Shown: positions 1-7,080 of the stretch, one piece after another | Numbering within the stretch: position 1 is the stretch's first letter | How the letters are laid out: each line of letters starts with the position of its first letter | Assembly: GCA_900769075.1 (NCBI GenBank) | Contig: CAAGFE010000057.1 | Location: 1-44,586 of the forward strand | Length of the DNA stretch: 44,586 nt | DNA from: Clostridia bacterium | Lineage (GTDB): Bacteria > Bacillota > Clostridia > Christensenellales > Aristaeellaceae | Direction of reading: 5' to 3' | The notes under the pieces: generated by a model | The model's input: only the letters and a program-made list of their open reading frames with translations | What the model was told of the DNA's origin: nothing | The model's database searches: none | Position numbers and translations under genes: made by a program

Positions 1-177
1 AAGGTTTCGGCAAAGGCCGAAACCGCCCCGCCCGCGCGGCAAAGCCCCGCGATACGAATGAAGTCAGAGGGCCTGCGGGCCCTCCGACACCTCCCTGTGA
101 GGTTTTTTGACAGTCTGAAGTAACACCGTTCATCCGGGGATAGCTTTTCCCCAATATCACGAATACGGAGAAACTGT
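1..177. other. Hairpin-rich spacer before the first gene
   Basis: No gene is seen. The stretch holds a 9-bp stem at 3-24 (GGTTTCGGC with GCCGAAACC), a 7-bp stem at 67-84 (GAGGGCC with GGCCCTC), a short terminator at 89-108, and a GGGGA/TCCCC stem at 136-152. It probably ends a transcript that starts outside the window. No good promoter for the following gene was found. Confidence 0.5.
89..108 (+). terminator. Short intrinsic terminator
   Basis: ACCTC pairs with GAGGT across a 5-nt loop and runs into six T residues. The stem is short, but the 7-bp GAGGGCC hairpin lies directly upstream. It would end a plus-strand transcript entering from the left. Confidence 0.45.
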
Positions 178-990
178 ATGCCCACACTTTATCTTTCGGA
201 CCTCGATGGCACCCTCCTCCGCTCGGATCAGCGGACATCTGCCTTTACCAACGATACCATTAACCGCCTGGTTCAGGAGAGGATGCTGTTCTCCTATGCA
301 ACGGCCCGCTCCTACCAGACGGCCCATCAGGTGACCGAGGGGCTGAATGCCCATATTCCTCTCATCGTCTATAACGGGGCGTTCATCATCGATAACGCAA
401 CGGGCGAAACGCTGCTGGCCAACATGTTCACCGCAGAGGAGGCAAACGGTATCCTCATGGATCTTCTTGCGGCGGATCTCGCCCCCATTGTCTACTGCCG
501 GGATGACCGGGAGCGCTTTGTGTACAACCGCACCCGCATCAGCCCCGAAACGCAGGATTTTGTCTCCTCCCGTCAGGGGGATCCCCGCAGCACGCCCGTC
601 GGGCACAACTGCGATCTCTACCGACCCAACACGTTCTACTTTACCTGCATCGACCTTCCGGAAAAGCTTCTCCCCCTCTATGAGCAGTTCCGTGAGGTGT
701 ACACCTGCGTGTTCAGCAAGGACATCTATTCTGGGGCGCAATGGCTGGAGATTATGCCCAAGGCAGCAACCAAGGCCCAGGCGGGACGTCAGCTGGCGAA
801 GCTGCTGCACTGCGATAAAATCGTTGCGTTTGGCGATGCGGTGAACGATCTGTCCCTCTTTGATGCGGCGGACGAATGCTATGCCGTTGCCAACGCGGCG
901 GAAGCCCTGAAGGAAAGAGCCACAGCGGTGATCGGGAAAAACGATGAGGACGGCGTGGCCCGCTGGCTGGCTGAAAACTGGCAGAAATAA
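178..990 (+). CDS. Cof-type HAD-superfamily phosphatase
   Basis: A 270-residue hydrolase of the haloacid dehalogenase superfamily, Cof/IIB subclass, which dephosphorylates small phosphorylated metabolites such as sugar phosphates in the cytoplasm. Motif I is DLDGTLL near residues 8-14, with the nucleophile and acid/base aspartates in D-x-D-G-T. The C-terminal GDAVNDLSLF (around residue 220) is the metal-binding motif typical of Cof proteins. The length fits the family. GGAG lies 7 nt before this ATG. It stands alone between hairpin-rich spacers, so context does not suggest a substrate. Confidence 0.9.
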   Translation: MPTLYLSDLDGTLLRSDQRTSAFTNDTINRLVQERMLFSYATARSYQTAHQVTEGLNAHIPLIVYNGAFIIDNATGETLLANMFTAEEANGILMDLLAADLAPIVYCRDDRERFVYNRTRISPETQDFVSSRQGDPRSTPVGHNCDLYRPNTFYFTCIDLPEKLLPLYEQFREVYTCVFSKDIYSGAQWLEIMPKAATKAQAGRQLAKLLHCDKIVAFGDAVNDLSLFDAADECYAVANAAEALKERATAVIGKNDEDGVARWLAENWQK

Positions 991-1424
991 AGGAGGGGGG
1001 CTGAAAACAGCCTCCCAGCGTGTCAAAAAAGTGGCCAGAGGCCACTTTTTTGAGATATGCGCTCGGTCACTGGTCGCTGCGCTCCCGGCCGTTCCCTCCC
1101 GTAAGGAAGCTTTTACTACGGAAAAGCACGAAAATCGCCGCACAGGGGCTTCGCCCCGTTTAACCGCCCCGAAGGGGCTCGCCGGTTTTCGATTTGCAGT
1201 CTGCCGACGGAGAATGACTGTGACTGAGCACTTGACTTTTTTGACAGTCAGAGGAGCTGAAAACAGCCCCCGTGGGATGTATGCGGATCAGGCGGACATC
1301 AAGTCCAACTTGCGTCCTATGTCGCCAAGCATATCCAAGATGGCGGTGCTAACTCTCTGCATCCGGACAAAGGCTGATTGATACAACGGTTTGAAAACCT
1401 TCATTCGCCTTTGTATAGGCTGGC
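991..1424. other. Gene-poor spacer with many hairpins
   Basis: No convincing gene over about 430 bases. It contains a GCTG-AAAA-CAGC hairpin near 1000-1012 and again near 1257-1269, the strong stem at 1023-1053, and two complementary 13-mers each able to fold (GGGGC-TTC-GCCCC at 1145-1157 and GCCCC-GAA-GGGGC at 1166-1178). A 7-bp inverted repeat TGACTGT/ACAGTCA spans about 1215-1250. A 34-codon reading frame at 1277-1381 has no ribosome-binding site. Confidence 0.6.
1023..1053. terminator. Bidirectional intrinsic terminator
   Basis: A perfect 14-bp stem (TCAAAAAAGTGGCC and its complement) closes on a 3-nt AGA loop, giving an A-tract and T-tract on both strands. It lies 33 bases after the HAD gene stop. 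Confidence 0.85.
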
Positions 1425-2327
1425 TTATTCTGCTGACGGTTTTGCCCCCAGGCTTTCCATGTAGGTGCGGGTTTCCAAATCCCAGGTGCCCGTGACCGTC
1501 AGCCCGTGTTTGCGCTGGTAGGTTTTCAGTGCGTCCCGCAGCTTCTTGTCCATTTGATCCTTGTATTGGGTGCGTGGCTTCATGATGCCGTCCGCGACCA
1601 GGATGTCCTCCAATACCTGTACGTCGTCTCCCCGGTCGTACAGGGAGATGTTGGTGTACGCATGGCGATCAGGGGTGCCGTATCCATAAATTAGCTTGTA
1701 ATTGTGCGGATAGACGGCGCGCTGAACGCGATCCGGGTTGTTGCCCTCGATCACATGAATCTGCAGCTCCCCATTTTCATCCCGGGACACGCCCTCAACG
1801 ATGGCGACATGATCCGGCCCCTGCTTTGTGGAATAGTAGAAGATCCACAGATAATCGCCGGGGGAGGGGATGTATTCATGCTCCTGCATGTACTGGTCGG
1901 CGCCGATCAGCCATTGCTTCTCGCGGCCGCCGGGCACAATGCCGGTGTCGGACACAAACCGTCCTCGCGCCATGAACCAGGGGGCGCCCTCCTTGCTGGT
2001 GCCGTACCAGGGGTAAACGTTCTTGAGCAGCTCCGTGCCGTATCGGGTGTCCGCCTCGTTGACGCACCAGGTCAAAAACTCGGCGCACCAGGCGACCCGG
2101 CGCTGGCAGAACCACTCACCGTACTTGGACTGGTTGTTCAGCGGCCCCTCGACATAGCCGATTTCCTCCTGGGCGATTTTCAGCACCAGCAGCCAGGGTT
2201 CGGTTTCAATGCAGTCCTCGGTGATCACGGGCGGCTCCCATTCCGAGGTGAGGGGATAGTCCGTTTCCTCCGCATAGGCCGGATGCACCAGCATCAGGCA
2301 GAGCATCAGCATGAGGATGCGCTTCAT
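1425..2327 (-). CDS. Secreted CHAP amidase/peptidase with peptidoglycan-binding domain
   Basis: A 300-residue exported protein likely to cut peptidoglycan peptides. The N-terminus (MKRILMLMLCLMLVHPAYAEE) is a signal peptide. A CHAP domain follows: the catalytic Cys sits in AWCAEFLTWC and the His in PDHVAIVEGV, followed by EGNNPDR. The C-terminus is a peptidoglycan_binding_1 repeat (LYDRGDDVQVLEDIL through LRDALKTYQRKHGLTVTGTWDLET). The ATG at 2327 is chosen over an upstream in-frame start because AGGAGG lies 7 nt before it and the signal peptide then begins at residue 1. It has its own promoter at 2364-2392. The substrate bond is not visible from sequence. Confidence 0.85.
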   Translation of the reverse strand: MKRILMLMLCLMLVHPAYAEETDYPLTSEWEPPVITEDCIETEPWLLVLKIAQEEIGYVEGPLNNQSKYGEWFCQRRVAWCAEFLTWCVNEADTRYGTELLKNVYPWYGTSKEGAPWFMARGRFVSDTGIVPGGREKQWLIGADQYMQEHEYIPSPGDYLWIFYYSTKQGPDHVAIVEGVSRDENGELQIHVIEGNNPDRVQRAVYPHNYKLIYGYGTPDRHAYTNISLYDRGDDVQVLEDILVADGIMKPRTQYKDQMDKKLRDALKTYQRKHGLTVTGTWDLETRTYMESLGAKPSAE

Positions 2328-2363
2328 AACATGACCTCCTTGCAGGCCCAAAGATACATGAAT

Positions 2364-2392
2364 ATCGTATCACCCGCCGCGGCGAAAGTCAA
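2364..2392 (-). promoter_or_regulatory. Sigma-A promoter for the CHAP gene
   Basis: TTGACT (2387-2392) and TACGAT (2364-2369) are separated by exactly 17 nt, about 37 bases before the CHAP start codon. Confidence 0.65.
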
Positions 2393-2418
2393 TTCCTGTC
2401 CCTGCCCGACGGGTGATT

Positions 2419-2925
2419 TTACGGTTCGTAACAATTCTGCAGAAATGGTCTCCACGCTTCCACCAGGCGGGGGAGGGACCATGCCGCATTGGCCGGGCTG
2501 GTGGAGGGCAGCACCATCGCGTTCAGCCCGGTGATGCGCCGGAGATGGCGCTGATACAGCTTCCCGGCGAGCGCGCCGTTGCAGATCACGCCCTCGATGC
2601 GGGCAATGCTGATGATCTGCTCAATCTCCACGGGCACTGCGTCCCGGATGGATGCATCCGACGAGCCGCGAATCTCACAGGAAGCGATCACGTCCCACAG
2701 CGCAATGCGGTGGCGGAGCAGCAGCGCCTCCTTCTCCGCCACGGTATCGGGGACGTCCTCCCGAAACACAGCGGCCAGCACTCGCCAGAAGCGATTCTGC
2801 GGATGCCCGTAGAAAAAACCTTCCTCCCTGGATTTCACCGACGGAAAGCTGCCAAGAATCAGCAGCCGGCAGCCTTCATCCACTACCGGCGGGAAGGGAT
2901 GAATGACCCTGTCCGCGCTTTCCAT
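2419..2925 (-). CDS. DNA-deoxyinosine glycosylase (uracil-DNA glycosylase superfamily)
   Basis: A 168-residue base-excision repair enzyme expected to remove hypoxanthine from deaminated adenine. The N-terminal LILGSFPSVKS, followed by FFYGHPQNRFWRVLA, is characteristic of this glycosylase family; the C-terminal LPSTSPANA supplies the DNA-intercalation region. The start at 2925 lies 1 base after the stop of the upstream GNAT gene, with GGAGG 6 nt before it, so the pair is translationally coupled. The exact substrate (inosine, uracil or mismatches) is inferred from the family. Confidence 0.82.
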   Translation of the reverse strand: MESADRVIHPFPPVVDEGCRLLILGSFPSVKSREEGFFYGHPQNRFWRVLAAVFREDVPDTVAEKEALLLRHRIALWDVIASCEIRGSSDASIRDAVPVEIEQIISIARIEGVICNGALAGKLYQRHLRRITGLNAMVLPSTSPANAAWSLPRLVEAWRPFLQNCYEP

Positions 2926-2926
2926 G

Positions 2927-3451
2927 TCAGTCCTCCACGACCATTTTCCAGAAATTCGCCGGGAAGGTTTCGCTGCCGTCAAAGCGGCTGTATTCGCCCT
3001 CGTGGTCAAAGCGGAGCCCGCATTTCTCCATCACCCGGCCGGAAGCCGGATTCGCCTTGGCGTGACCGGCCACAAAGGTGCGGATGCCGTATTCCTTCCG
3101 TGCCAGGTCAATCATGGCCCGGGCCGCCTCGGTGGCATAGCCCTGATTCCATGCGTCATGACGCAGATTGTAGCCGAACTCCCAGACGCCCTCCCCGTGG
3201 TTTTTCGGGCCGATGGAGCCCGCGCCGATCAGCAATCCGTCGCTCTTGCGGACGAAGCCGAAATGCAGCTCGTCGTCGGTGGTGGAGGCATATTCCAGCC
3301 ATTTGACCGCATCGGCCACATCGGTGTACAGGCTGTAAGGCATGAACCGGTTGACGATGGGGTCGGAGAGCCAGACGAATTCCGCCTCGGCGTCATCCAC
3401 AGTCAGCGGGCGGAGGATCAGGCGTTCCGTTTCGATGACATGATGATGCAT
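2927..3451 (-). CDS. GNAT N-acetyltransferase, RimJ/RimL type
   Basis: A 174-residue acetyl-CoA-dependent acetyltransferase. It begins with TERLILRPLTVDDAE, the standard opening of the RimJ/RimL-like acetyltransferase_3 family, and carries the acetyl-CoA region WNQGYATEAARAMIDLA (Q/R-x-x-G-x-A type) followed by N-x-A-S-G-R-V-M-E-K-C-G. The ATG at 3451 has GGAG 7 nt upstream. The substrate may be a ribosomal protein N-terminus or a small amine; sequence does not decide. It is the first gene of a two-gene unit with the glycosylase. Confidence 0.85.
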   Translation of the reverse strand: MHHHVIETERLILRPLTVDDAEAEFVWLSDPIVNRFMPYSLYTDVADAVKWLEYASTTDDELHFGFVRKSDGLLIGAGSIGPKNHGEGVWEFGYNLRHDAWNQGYATEAARAMIDLARKEYGIRTFVAGHAKANPASGRVMEKCGLRFDHEGEYSRFDGSETFPANFWKMVVED

Positions 3452-3479
3452 GGGATCACTCCAATACGCAGTTTTCATG

Positions 3480-3508
3480 ATGATACCACAAAAAAAGCCG
3501 GAACGCAA
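3480..3508 (-). promoter_or_regulatory. Possible promoter for the GNAT-glycosylase pair
   Basis: TTGCGT (3503-3508) and TATCAT (3480-3485) are 17 nt apart, with a TG one base before the -10. The -35 lies in the loop of the yhbY terminator, so termination and initiation would share DNA. Confidence 0.4.
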
Positions 3509-3516
3509 TGTCCGGC
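3490..3516 (-). terminator. Terminator of the obg-yhbY operon
   Basis: GCCGGA/TCCGGC stem with an 8-nt loop, followed on the minus strand by seven T residues, 20 bases past the yhbY stop codon. Confidence 0.8.
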
Positions 3517-3535
3517 CATAGGGGGTGACAGCTGA

Positions 3536-3823
3536 TCACTCCAAAACGATGCGGGGATTCTCCTTGCTGGGACGGTACAGCACGAAGCGGCGGCCGATGC
3601 ATTGTACGGGCTCGGCCTCCAGCTCGGCACACAGTTCGGTCAGTGCTTCCCGAGCGGTCAGAGGGCAGTTCTGCTGGATGGCGCACTTGATGATCTCCCG
3701 GGCCTCCAGCGCGTCGCTGGCCTGCTTGATGGTGCCGGGGACGATGCCGTCCTTGCCGACGTAGAGGATGGTTTCCATGGTATTGGCCATGCTGCGGAGC
3801 ATGGCACGCTGCTTGCTGGTCAT
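3536..3823 (-). CDS. yhbY: YhbY-family RNA-binding protein
   Basis: A 95-residue single CRS1-YhbY (CRM) domain protein that binds RNA and associates with the pre-50S ribosome subunit. It shows the family opening MTSKQRAMLRSMAN, the GxxG loop in YVGKDGI, and the closing IGRRFVLYRPSKENPRI. AGGAG precedes the ATG by 7 nt. It lies 33 bases after obg, the usual neighbour in Firmicutes, and is followed by a terminator; nadD, which normally comes next, is absent. Confidence 0.92.
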   Translation of the reverse strand: MTSKQRAMLRSMANTMETILYVGKDGIVPGTIKQASDALEAREIIKCAIQQNCPLTAREALTELCAELEAEPVQCIGRRFVLYRPSKENPRIVLE

Positions 3824-3856
3824 TGATGATCTCCTAATCCATTGGTCGTGTGGGGC

Positions 3857-5131
3857 TTATTCCACAAAGTCAAATTCCATATCCACGATGCGGACGGTGT
3901 CGCCTTCCTTCGCGCCGTTCTTCCGCAGCGCGTCGATCACACCCCAGCGGCGAAGCGTCCGGTGGAACCAGGCGATGGATTCATCGTCGTCAAAGTTGAC
4001 GGAGCTGATGAGGTTATCCATGCTCTTGCCGACAACCTCGTACACCGCGCCGTCAAACACGATATCGAAGGGCTCTTCCTTCAGCTTTTCATCGAAGGTA
4101 ACCTCTTCCACAAAGTGAACGATGGGCGGCAGGGTTTCCAGCATCTGAGCGGCCGCGTCCAGCAGGGGATCGAAGCCCTGATGGGTTGCGGCAGACACCA
4201 CGAAGAGGGGAGAATCCAGCCCCAATTCACGGAGGTGATCGCGCATCCGCCGGACGTTTTCTTCCGCTTCGGGCAGATCAGCCTTGTTGCACACCACGAT
4301 CTGGGGACGCTCCGCCAGCTCGCCGTAATTCGCCAGCTCATGGTTGATCTGGTCGAAGTCCTCAATCGGGTCACGGCCCTCGCTGCCGGCGATGTCCACC
4401 ACATGCATCAGCAGACGGGTACGTTCCACATGGCGGAGGAAGTCATGCCCGAGCCCGGCTCCTTCCGCAGCCCCTTCGATCAGGCCAGGAATGTCCGCCA
4501 GCACGATGTCCTTGCCGTGTCGGCGAACGATGCCCAGATTCGGGGTCAGGGTGGTGAAGTGATAGTTGCCGATCTTGGGGCGGGCTGCGGTCACCACGCT
4601 CAGGATGGTGGACTTGCCCACGTTGGGGTAGCCGACAAGCCCCACGTCCGCGATGGTCTTCAGCTCCAGATGGAAGGTGTGGATCTCGGTCTTGGTGCCG
4701 GGCTTGGCAAAATTGGGGGCCTGGCGGGTGGGGGTGGCGAAATGGCTGTTGCCCCAGCCGCCGCGGCCGCCCTTGAGCACCGTGCGGGTTTCGTGGGGCG
4801 TGTCCATATCCGCCACCACCGCGTTGCTCTCCTCATCGCGGATGACCGTACCGACGGGCACCTTGATGATCAGGTTTTCGCCGCGCTTGCCGGTACAGCG
4901 GTTGGAAGAGCCGTCCATGCCGTTTTCCGCCTGGAATTTGCGGTTGAAGCGGAAGTCCAGCAGGGTATGCATATTGGGGTCGGCGTAGAAGCAAATATCG
5001 CCGCCGTTGCCGCCATCACCGCCATCGGGGCCGCCGGCCTGCACGAACTTCTCCCGATGGAAGCTCAGGCTGCCGTTGCCGCCGTTGCCGGCCTTGCAGG
5101 TAATTTTCACATGGTCTACGAAATTCCCCAT
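3857..5131 (-). CDS. obg: Obg/CgtA GTPase
   Basis: A 424-residue GTPase for 50S assembly and stress signalling. Residues 1 to about 158 form the glycine-rich Obg fold (AGNGGNGSLSFHREKF, GGPDGGDGGNGG). The G domain follows, with G1 GYPNVGKST, G3 DIPGLIEGAAEGAGLG and G4 NKAD. The C-terminal OCT domain ends in IVDMEFDFVE. The ATG at 5131 is used because the conserved Obg start (MGNFVDHVKI) begins there and AGGAGG lies 4 nt upstream; an upstream in-frame ATG would add 34 unrelated residues. In many Firmicutes obg directly follows rpmA; here rpmA is 10 kb away. Confidence 0.97.
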   Translation of the reverse strand: MGNFVDHVKITCKAGNGGNGSLSFHREKFVQAGGPDGGDGGNGGDICFYADPNMHTLLDFRFNRKFQAENGMDGSSNRCTGKRGENLIIKVPVGTVIRDEESNAVVADMDTPHETRTVLKGGRGGWGNSHFATPTRQAPNFAKPGTKTEIHTFHLELKTIADVGLVGYPNVGKSTILSVVTAARPKIGNYHFTTLTPNLGIVRRHGKDIVLADIPGLIEGAAEGAGLGHDFLRHVERTRLLMHVVDIAGSEGRDPIEDFDQINHELANYGELAERPQIVVCNKADLPEAEENVRRMRDHLRELGLDSPLFVVSAATHQGFDPLLDAAAQMLETLPPIVHFVEEVTFDEKLKEEPFDIVFDGAVYEVVGKSMDNLISSVNFDDDESIAWFHRTLRRWGVIDALRKNGAKEGDTVRIVDMEFDFVE

Positions 5132-5192
5132 GAATCCTCCTGTTGATCTATTCAGCACCTTTCGGCGCAATGGGCATACTTTTACAAATAAT

Positions 5193-5221
5193 AGTGTACC
5201 ATAAAGCATCGGGATAATCAA
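5193..5221 (-). promoter_or_regulatory. Promoter for obg-yhbY
   Basis: TTGATT (5216-5221) and TACACT (5193-5198), 17 nt apart, with TG one base before the -10 box. Confidence 0.6.
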
Positions 5222-5230
5222 GAAAAAATG

Positions 5231-5269
5231 CAAAAAAACAGGGGAGCATCCGCAGAAGGGACGCTCCCC
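5231..5269 (-). terminator. Terminator after the ACT-UPF0210 operon
   Basis: GGGGAGC pairs with GCTCCCC, extended past one mismatch by three further pairs. The minus strand continues into a run of T with one G (complement of 5231-5239). It lies just past the stop codon at 5278. Confidence 0.75.
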
Positions 5270-5277
5270 CGAAGGAT

Positions 5278-6624
5278 TCAGTTTTTCAGGCTCTGCAGCG
5301 GTGCAGGGATGCGTCCGCCGCGGGCGATGAAAGCGCTATTGTCGCACGGATTGACCGGCATCACCGGCGCAAAGCCCAGCAGACCGCCGAACTCGACGGT
5401 ATCGCCCGCCTTCTTGCCGATGGCAGGGATCACGCGCACCGCAGTGGTCTTGCTGTTGACCATGCCGATGGCGGCTTCGTCGGCGATGATGCCGGAAATG
5501 GTCTCGGCGCTGGTGTCGCCGGGGATGGCGATCATGTCCAGACCAACGGAGCAAACACAGGTCATCGCTTCCAGCTTTTCCAGCGTCAGGTGCCCGGCAG
5601 CGGCGGCTTCGATCATGCCAATGTCCTCGGACACCGGGATGAAAGCGCCGCTCAGGCCGCCCACATGGTTGGAAGCCATCACGCCGCCCTTCTTGACCGC
5701 ATCGTTCAGCAGGGCCAGGGCAGCGGTGGTGCCGGGTGCGCCAGCCATTTCCAGGCCCATCTCGGTCAGCACATGGGCCACGGAGTCGCCGCGGGCCGGG
5801 GTTGGGGCCAGGGACAGATCAACGATGCCGAAGGGGATGTTCAGCCGCTGGGATGCCTCGCGGGCCACCAGCTGACCGACGCGGGTGATTTTGAAGGCGG
5901 TGCGCTTGATGGTTTCCGCTACGATGTCGAAGGGCTGGCCCTTGACCTTTTCCAGGGCCGTCTTGACCACGCCCGGGCCGGAAACGCCCACGTTGATGGC
6001 GCATTCCGGCTCGCCAGCGCCGCAGAACGCGCCCGCCATGAAGGGATTGTCCTCCACCGCGTTGCAGAATACCACCAGCTTCGCGCAGCCCAGGCTGTCG
6101 TTGTCGGCAGTCAGCTCCGCGGTCTTTTTGATGATCTGGCCCATCTGGCGCACCGCATTCATGTTGATGCCGGCGCGGGTGCTGCCAACGTTGACGGAGG
6201 AGCAGAGCCGCTCGGTGGTGGCCAGCACCTCGGGGATGGATTCCACCAGGCGTTCGTCAGCCTTGGTGGCGCCCTTCTGCATCAGCGCGCTGTATCCGCC
6301 CAGGAAGTTGACGCCCATTTCCCTGGCGGCCCTGTCCAGGGCACGGGCGATGGGCCGGGGATCCCCCTGACAGATCATGCTGACCGGGGTGACGGAAATG
6401 CGCTTGTTGACGATCGGGATACCCAGCTCCCGCTCAATGGCTTCGCCGGTTTTCACCAGATCCTTTGCGATCATGCAGATCTTGTCATACACGCGGGCGG
6501 CACAGGCTTCGGCCACGGGGTGGGAGCAGTCCAGCAGGTTGATGCCCAGGGTGATGGTGCGGATATCGAAATTCTGTTCCTGGATCATCTGCATGGTTTG
6601 GAGGATCTCTCCGGTTTCGATCAT
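5278..6624 (-). CDS. PFL family protein (UPF0210/DUF711)
   Basis: A 448-residue cytoplasmic protein of the DUF711 family, structurally related to glycyl-radical enzymes such as pyruvate formate-lyase but of unknown biochemical role. Typical stretches are ETIQMI-like TMQMIQEQNFDIRTITLG at the N-terminus, INVGVSGPGVVK in the middle and MNVNS-like MVNSKTTAVRVIPAIGKKAGD near the end. GGAGG lies 10 nt upstream. It follows an ACT-domain gene by 15 bases; this two-gene pair is widely conserved in Firmicutes, so the ACT protein is probably its regulator or partner. Confidence 0.9.
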   Translation of the reverse strand: MIETGEILQTMQMIQEQNFDIRTITLGINLLDCSHPVAEACAARVYDKICMIAKDLVKTGEAIERELGIPIVNKRISVTPVSMICQGDPRPIARALDRAAREMGVNFLGGYSALMQKGATKADERLVESIPEVLATTERLCSSVNVGSTRAGINMNAVRQMGQIIKKTAELTADNDSLGCAKLVVFCNAVEDNPFMAGAFCGAGEPECAINVGVSGPGVVKTALEKVKGQPFDIVAETIKRTAFKITRVGQLVAREASQRLNIPFGIVDLSLAPTPARGDSVAHVLTEMGLEMAGAPGTTAALALLNDAVKKGGVMASNHVGGLSGAFIPVSEDIGMIEAAAAGHLTLEKLEAMTCVCSVGLDMIAIPGDTSAETISGIIADEAAIGMVNSKTTAVRVIPAIGKKAGDTVEFGGLLGFAPVMPVNPCDNSAFIARGGRIPAPLQSLKN

Positions 6625-6639
6625 GGTACAGTATCCTCC

Positions 6640-6912
6640 TTAAATGCGGTGCATCGCGTCGAAGATGTCCATGCGCTGCATGTGAATGTGCAGGTTCTTC
6701 TCATTGCGGATGGGCTCAAAGGCCTCATCGATGGCGGCGTATTCCATGCATGCGCCGTCCAGATCAACCACCATCATCATGGTGAAGCAGCCGGACAGAA
6801 TGGTTTGGGAGATCTCCAGAATATTGATATTCAGATCAGCCAGCTTGGTGGCAACCTTTGCAATAATGCCTGTGGTATCCTGACCGGTGACGGAAATGAG
6901 TGCCTTGGTCAT
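6640..6912 (-). CDS. ACT domain protein (UPF0237 family)
   Basis: A 90-residue single ACT domain, beginning TKALISVTGQDTTGIIAKVATKLA with the ligand-loop glycine, then NINILEISQTIL. ACT domains bind amino acids or related metabolites and regulate partner proteins. The gene is first in the operon with the DUF711 protein, and its GAGGAG lies 5 nt before the ATG. Ligand unknown. Confidence 0.92.
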   Translation of the reverse strand: MTKALISVTGQDTTGIIAKVATKLADLNINILEISQTILSGCFTMMMVVDLDGACMEYAAIDEAFEPIRNEKNLHIHMQRMDIFDAMHRI

Positions 6913-6938
6913 GGGGGCTCCTCCTCAGTAATCATGAT

Positions 6939-6955
6939 GGACGGCTGCACCGTCC
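6939..6955 (-). promoter_or_regulatory. Leader hairpin of the ACT-UPF0210 operon
   Basis: GGACGG pairs with CCGTCC across a 5-nt loop, in the leader between the promoter and the ACT start codon. It does not cover the Shine-Dalgarno site. Role unknown. Confidence 0.4.
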
Positions 6956-6987
6956 TGATGGGTACAACAAAACCATTGTACAACATG

Positions 6988-7016
6988 ACTATATCGGGAA
7001 TGGCGGCATTTGTCAA
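6988..7016 (-). promoter_or_regulatory. Strong promoter for the ACT-UPF0210 operon
   Basis: Consensus TTGACA (7011-7016) and TATAGT (6988-6993), 17 nt apart. The leader to the ACT start codon is about 70 nt. Confidence 0.8.
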
Positions 7017-7021
7017 TAGAA

Positions 7022-7062
7022 ATCCCGCGAAAGCATCTGTTCTTTCCATGCTTTCGCGGGAT
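7022..7062 (-). terminator. Terminator after the ABC exporter operon
   Basis: A perfect 14-bp stem (ATCCCGCGAAAGCA and complement) with a 13-nt loop, 19 bases past the stop codon of the second ABC gene. The T tract on the minus strand is short. Confidence 0.75.
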
Positions 7063-7080
7063 AGGGCCGGACGAATCAGA

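Noticed and set aside
1277..1381. A 34-codon open frame beginning ATG TAT GCG
   Set aside because: No Shine-Dalgarno site, no recognised similarity, and it lies in a hairpin-rich spacer. It could be a gene remnant but cannot be supported.
3445..3460. A 16-bp identity with 11011-11026 across the start codons of the GNAT and marR genes
   Set aside because: A match of this length between two sites is not surprising in a window of this size, and the genes are unrelated.
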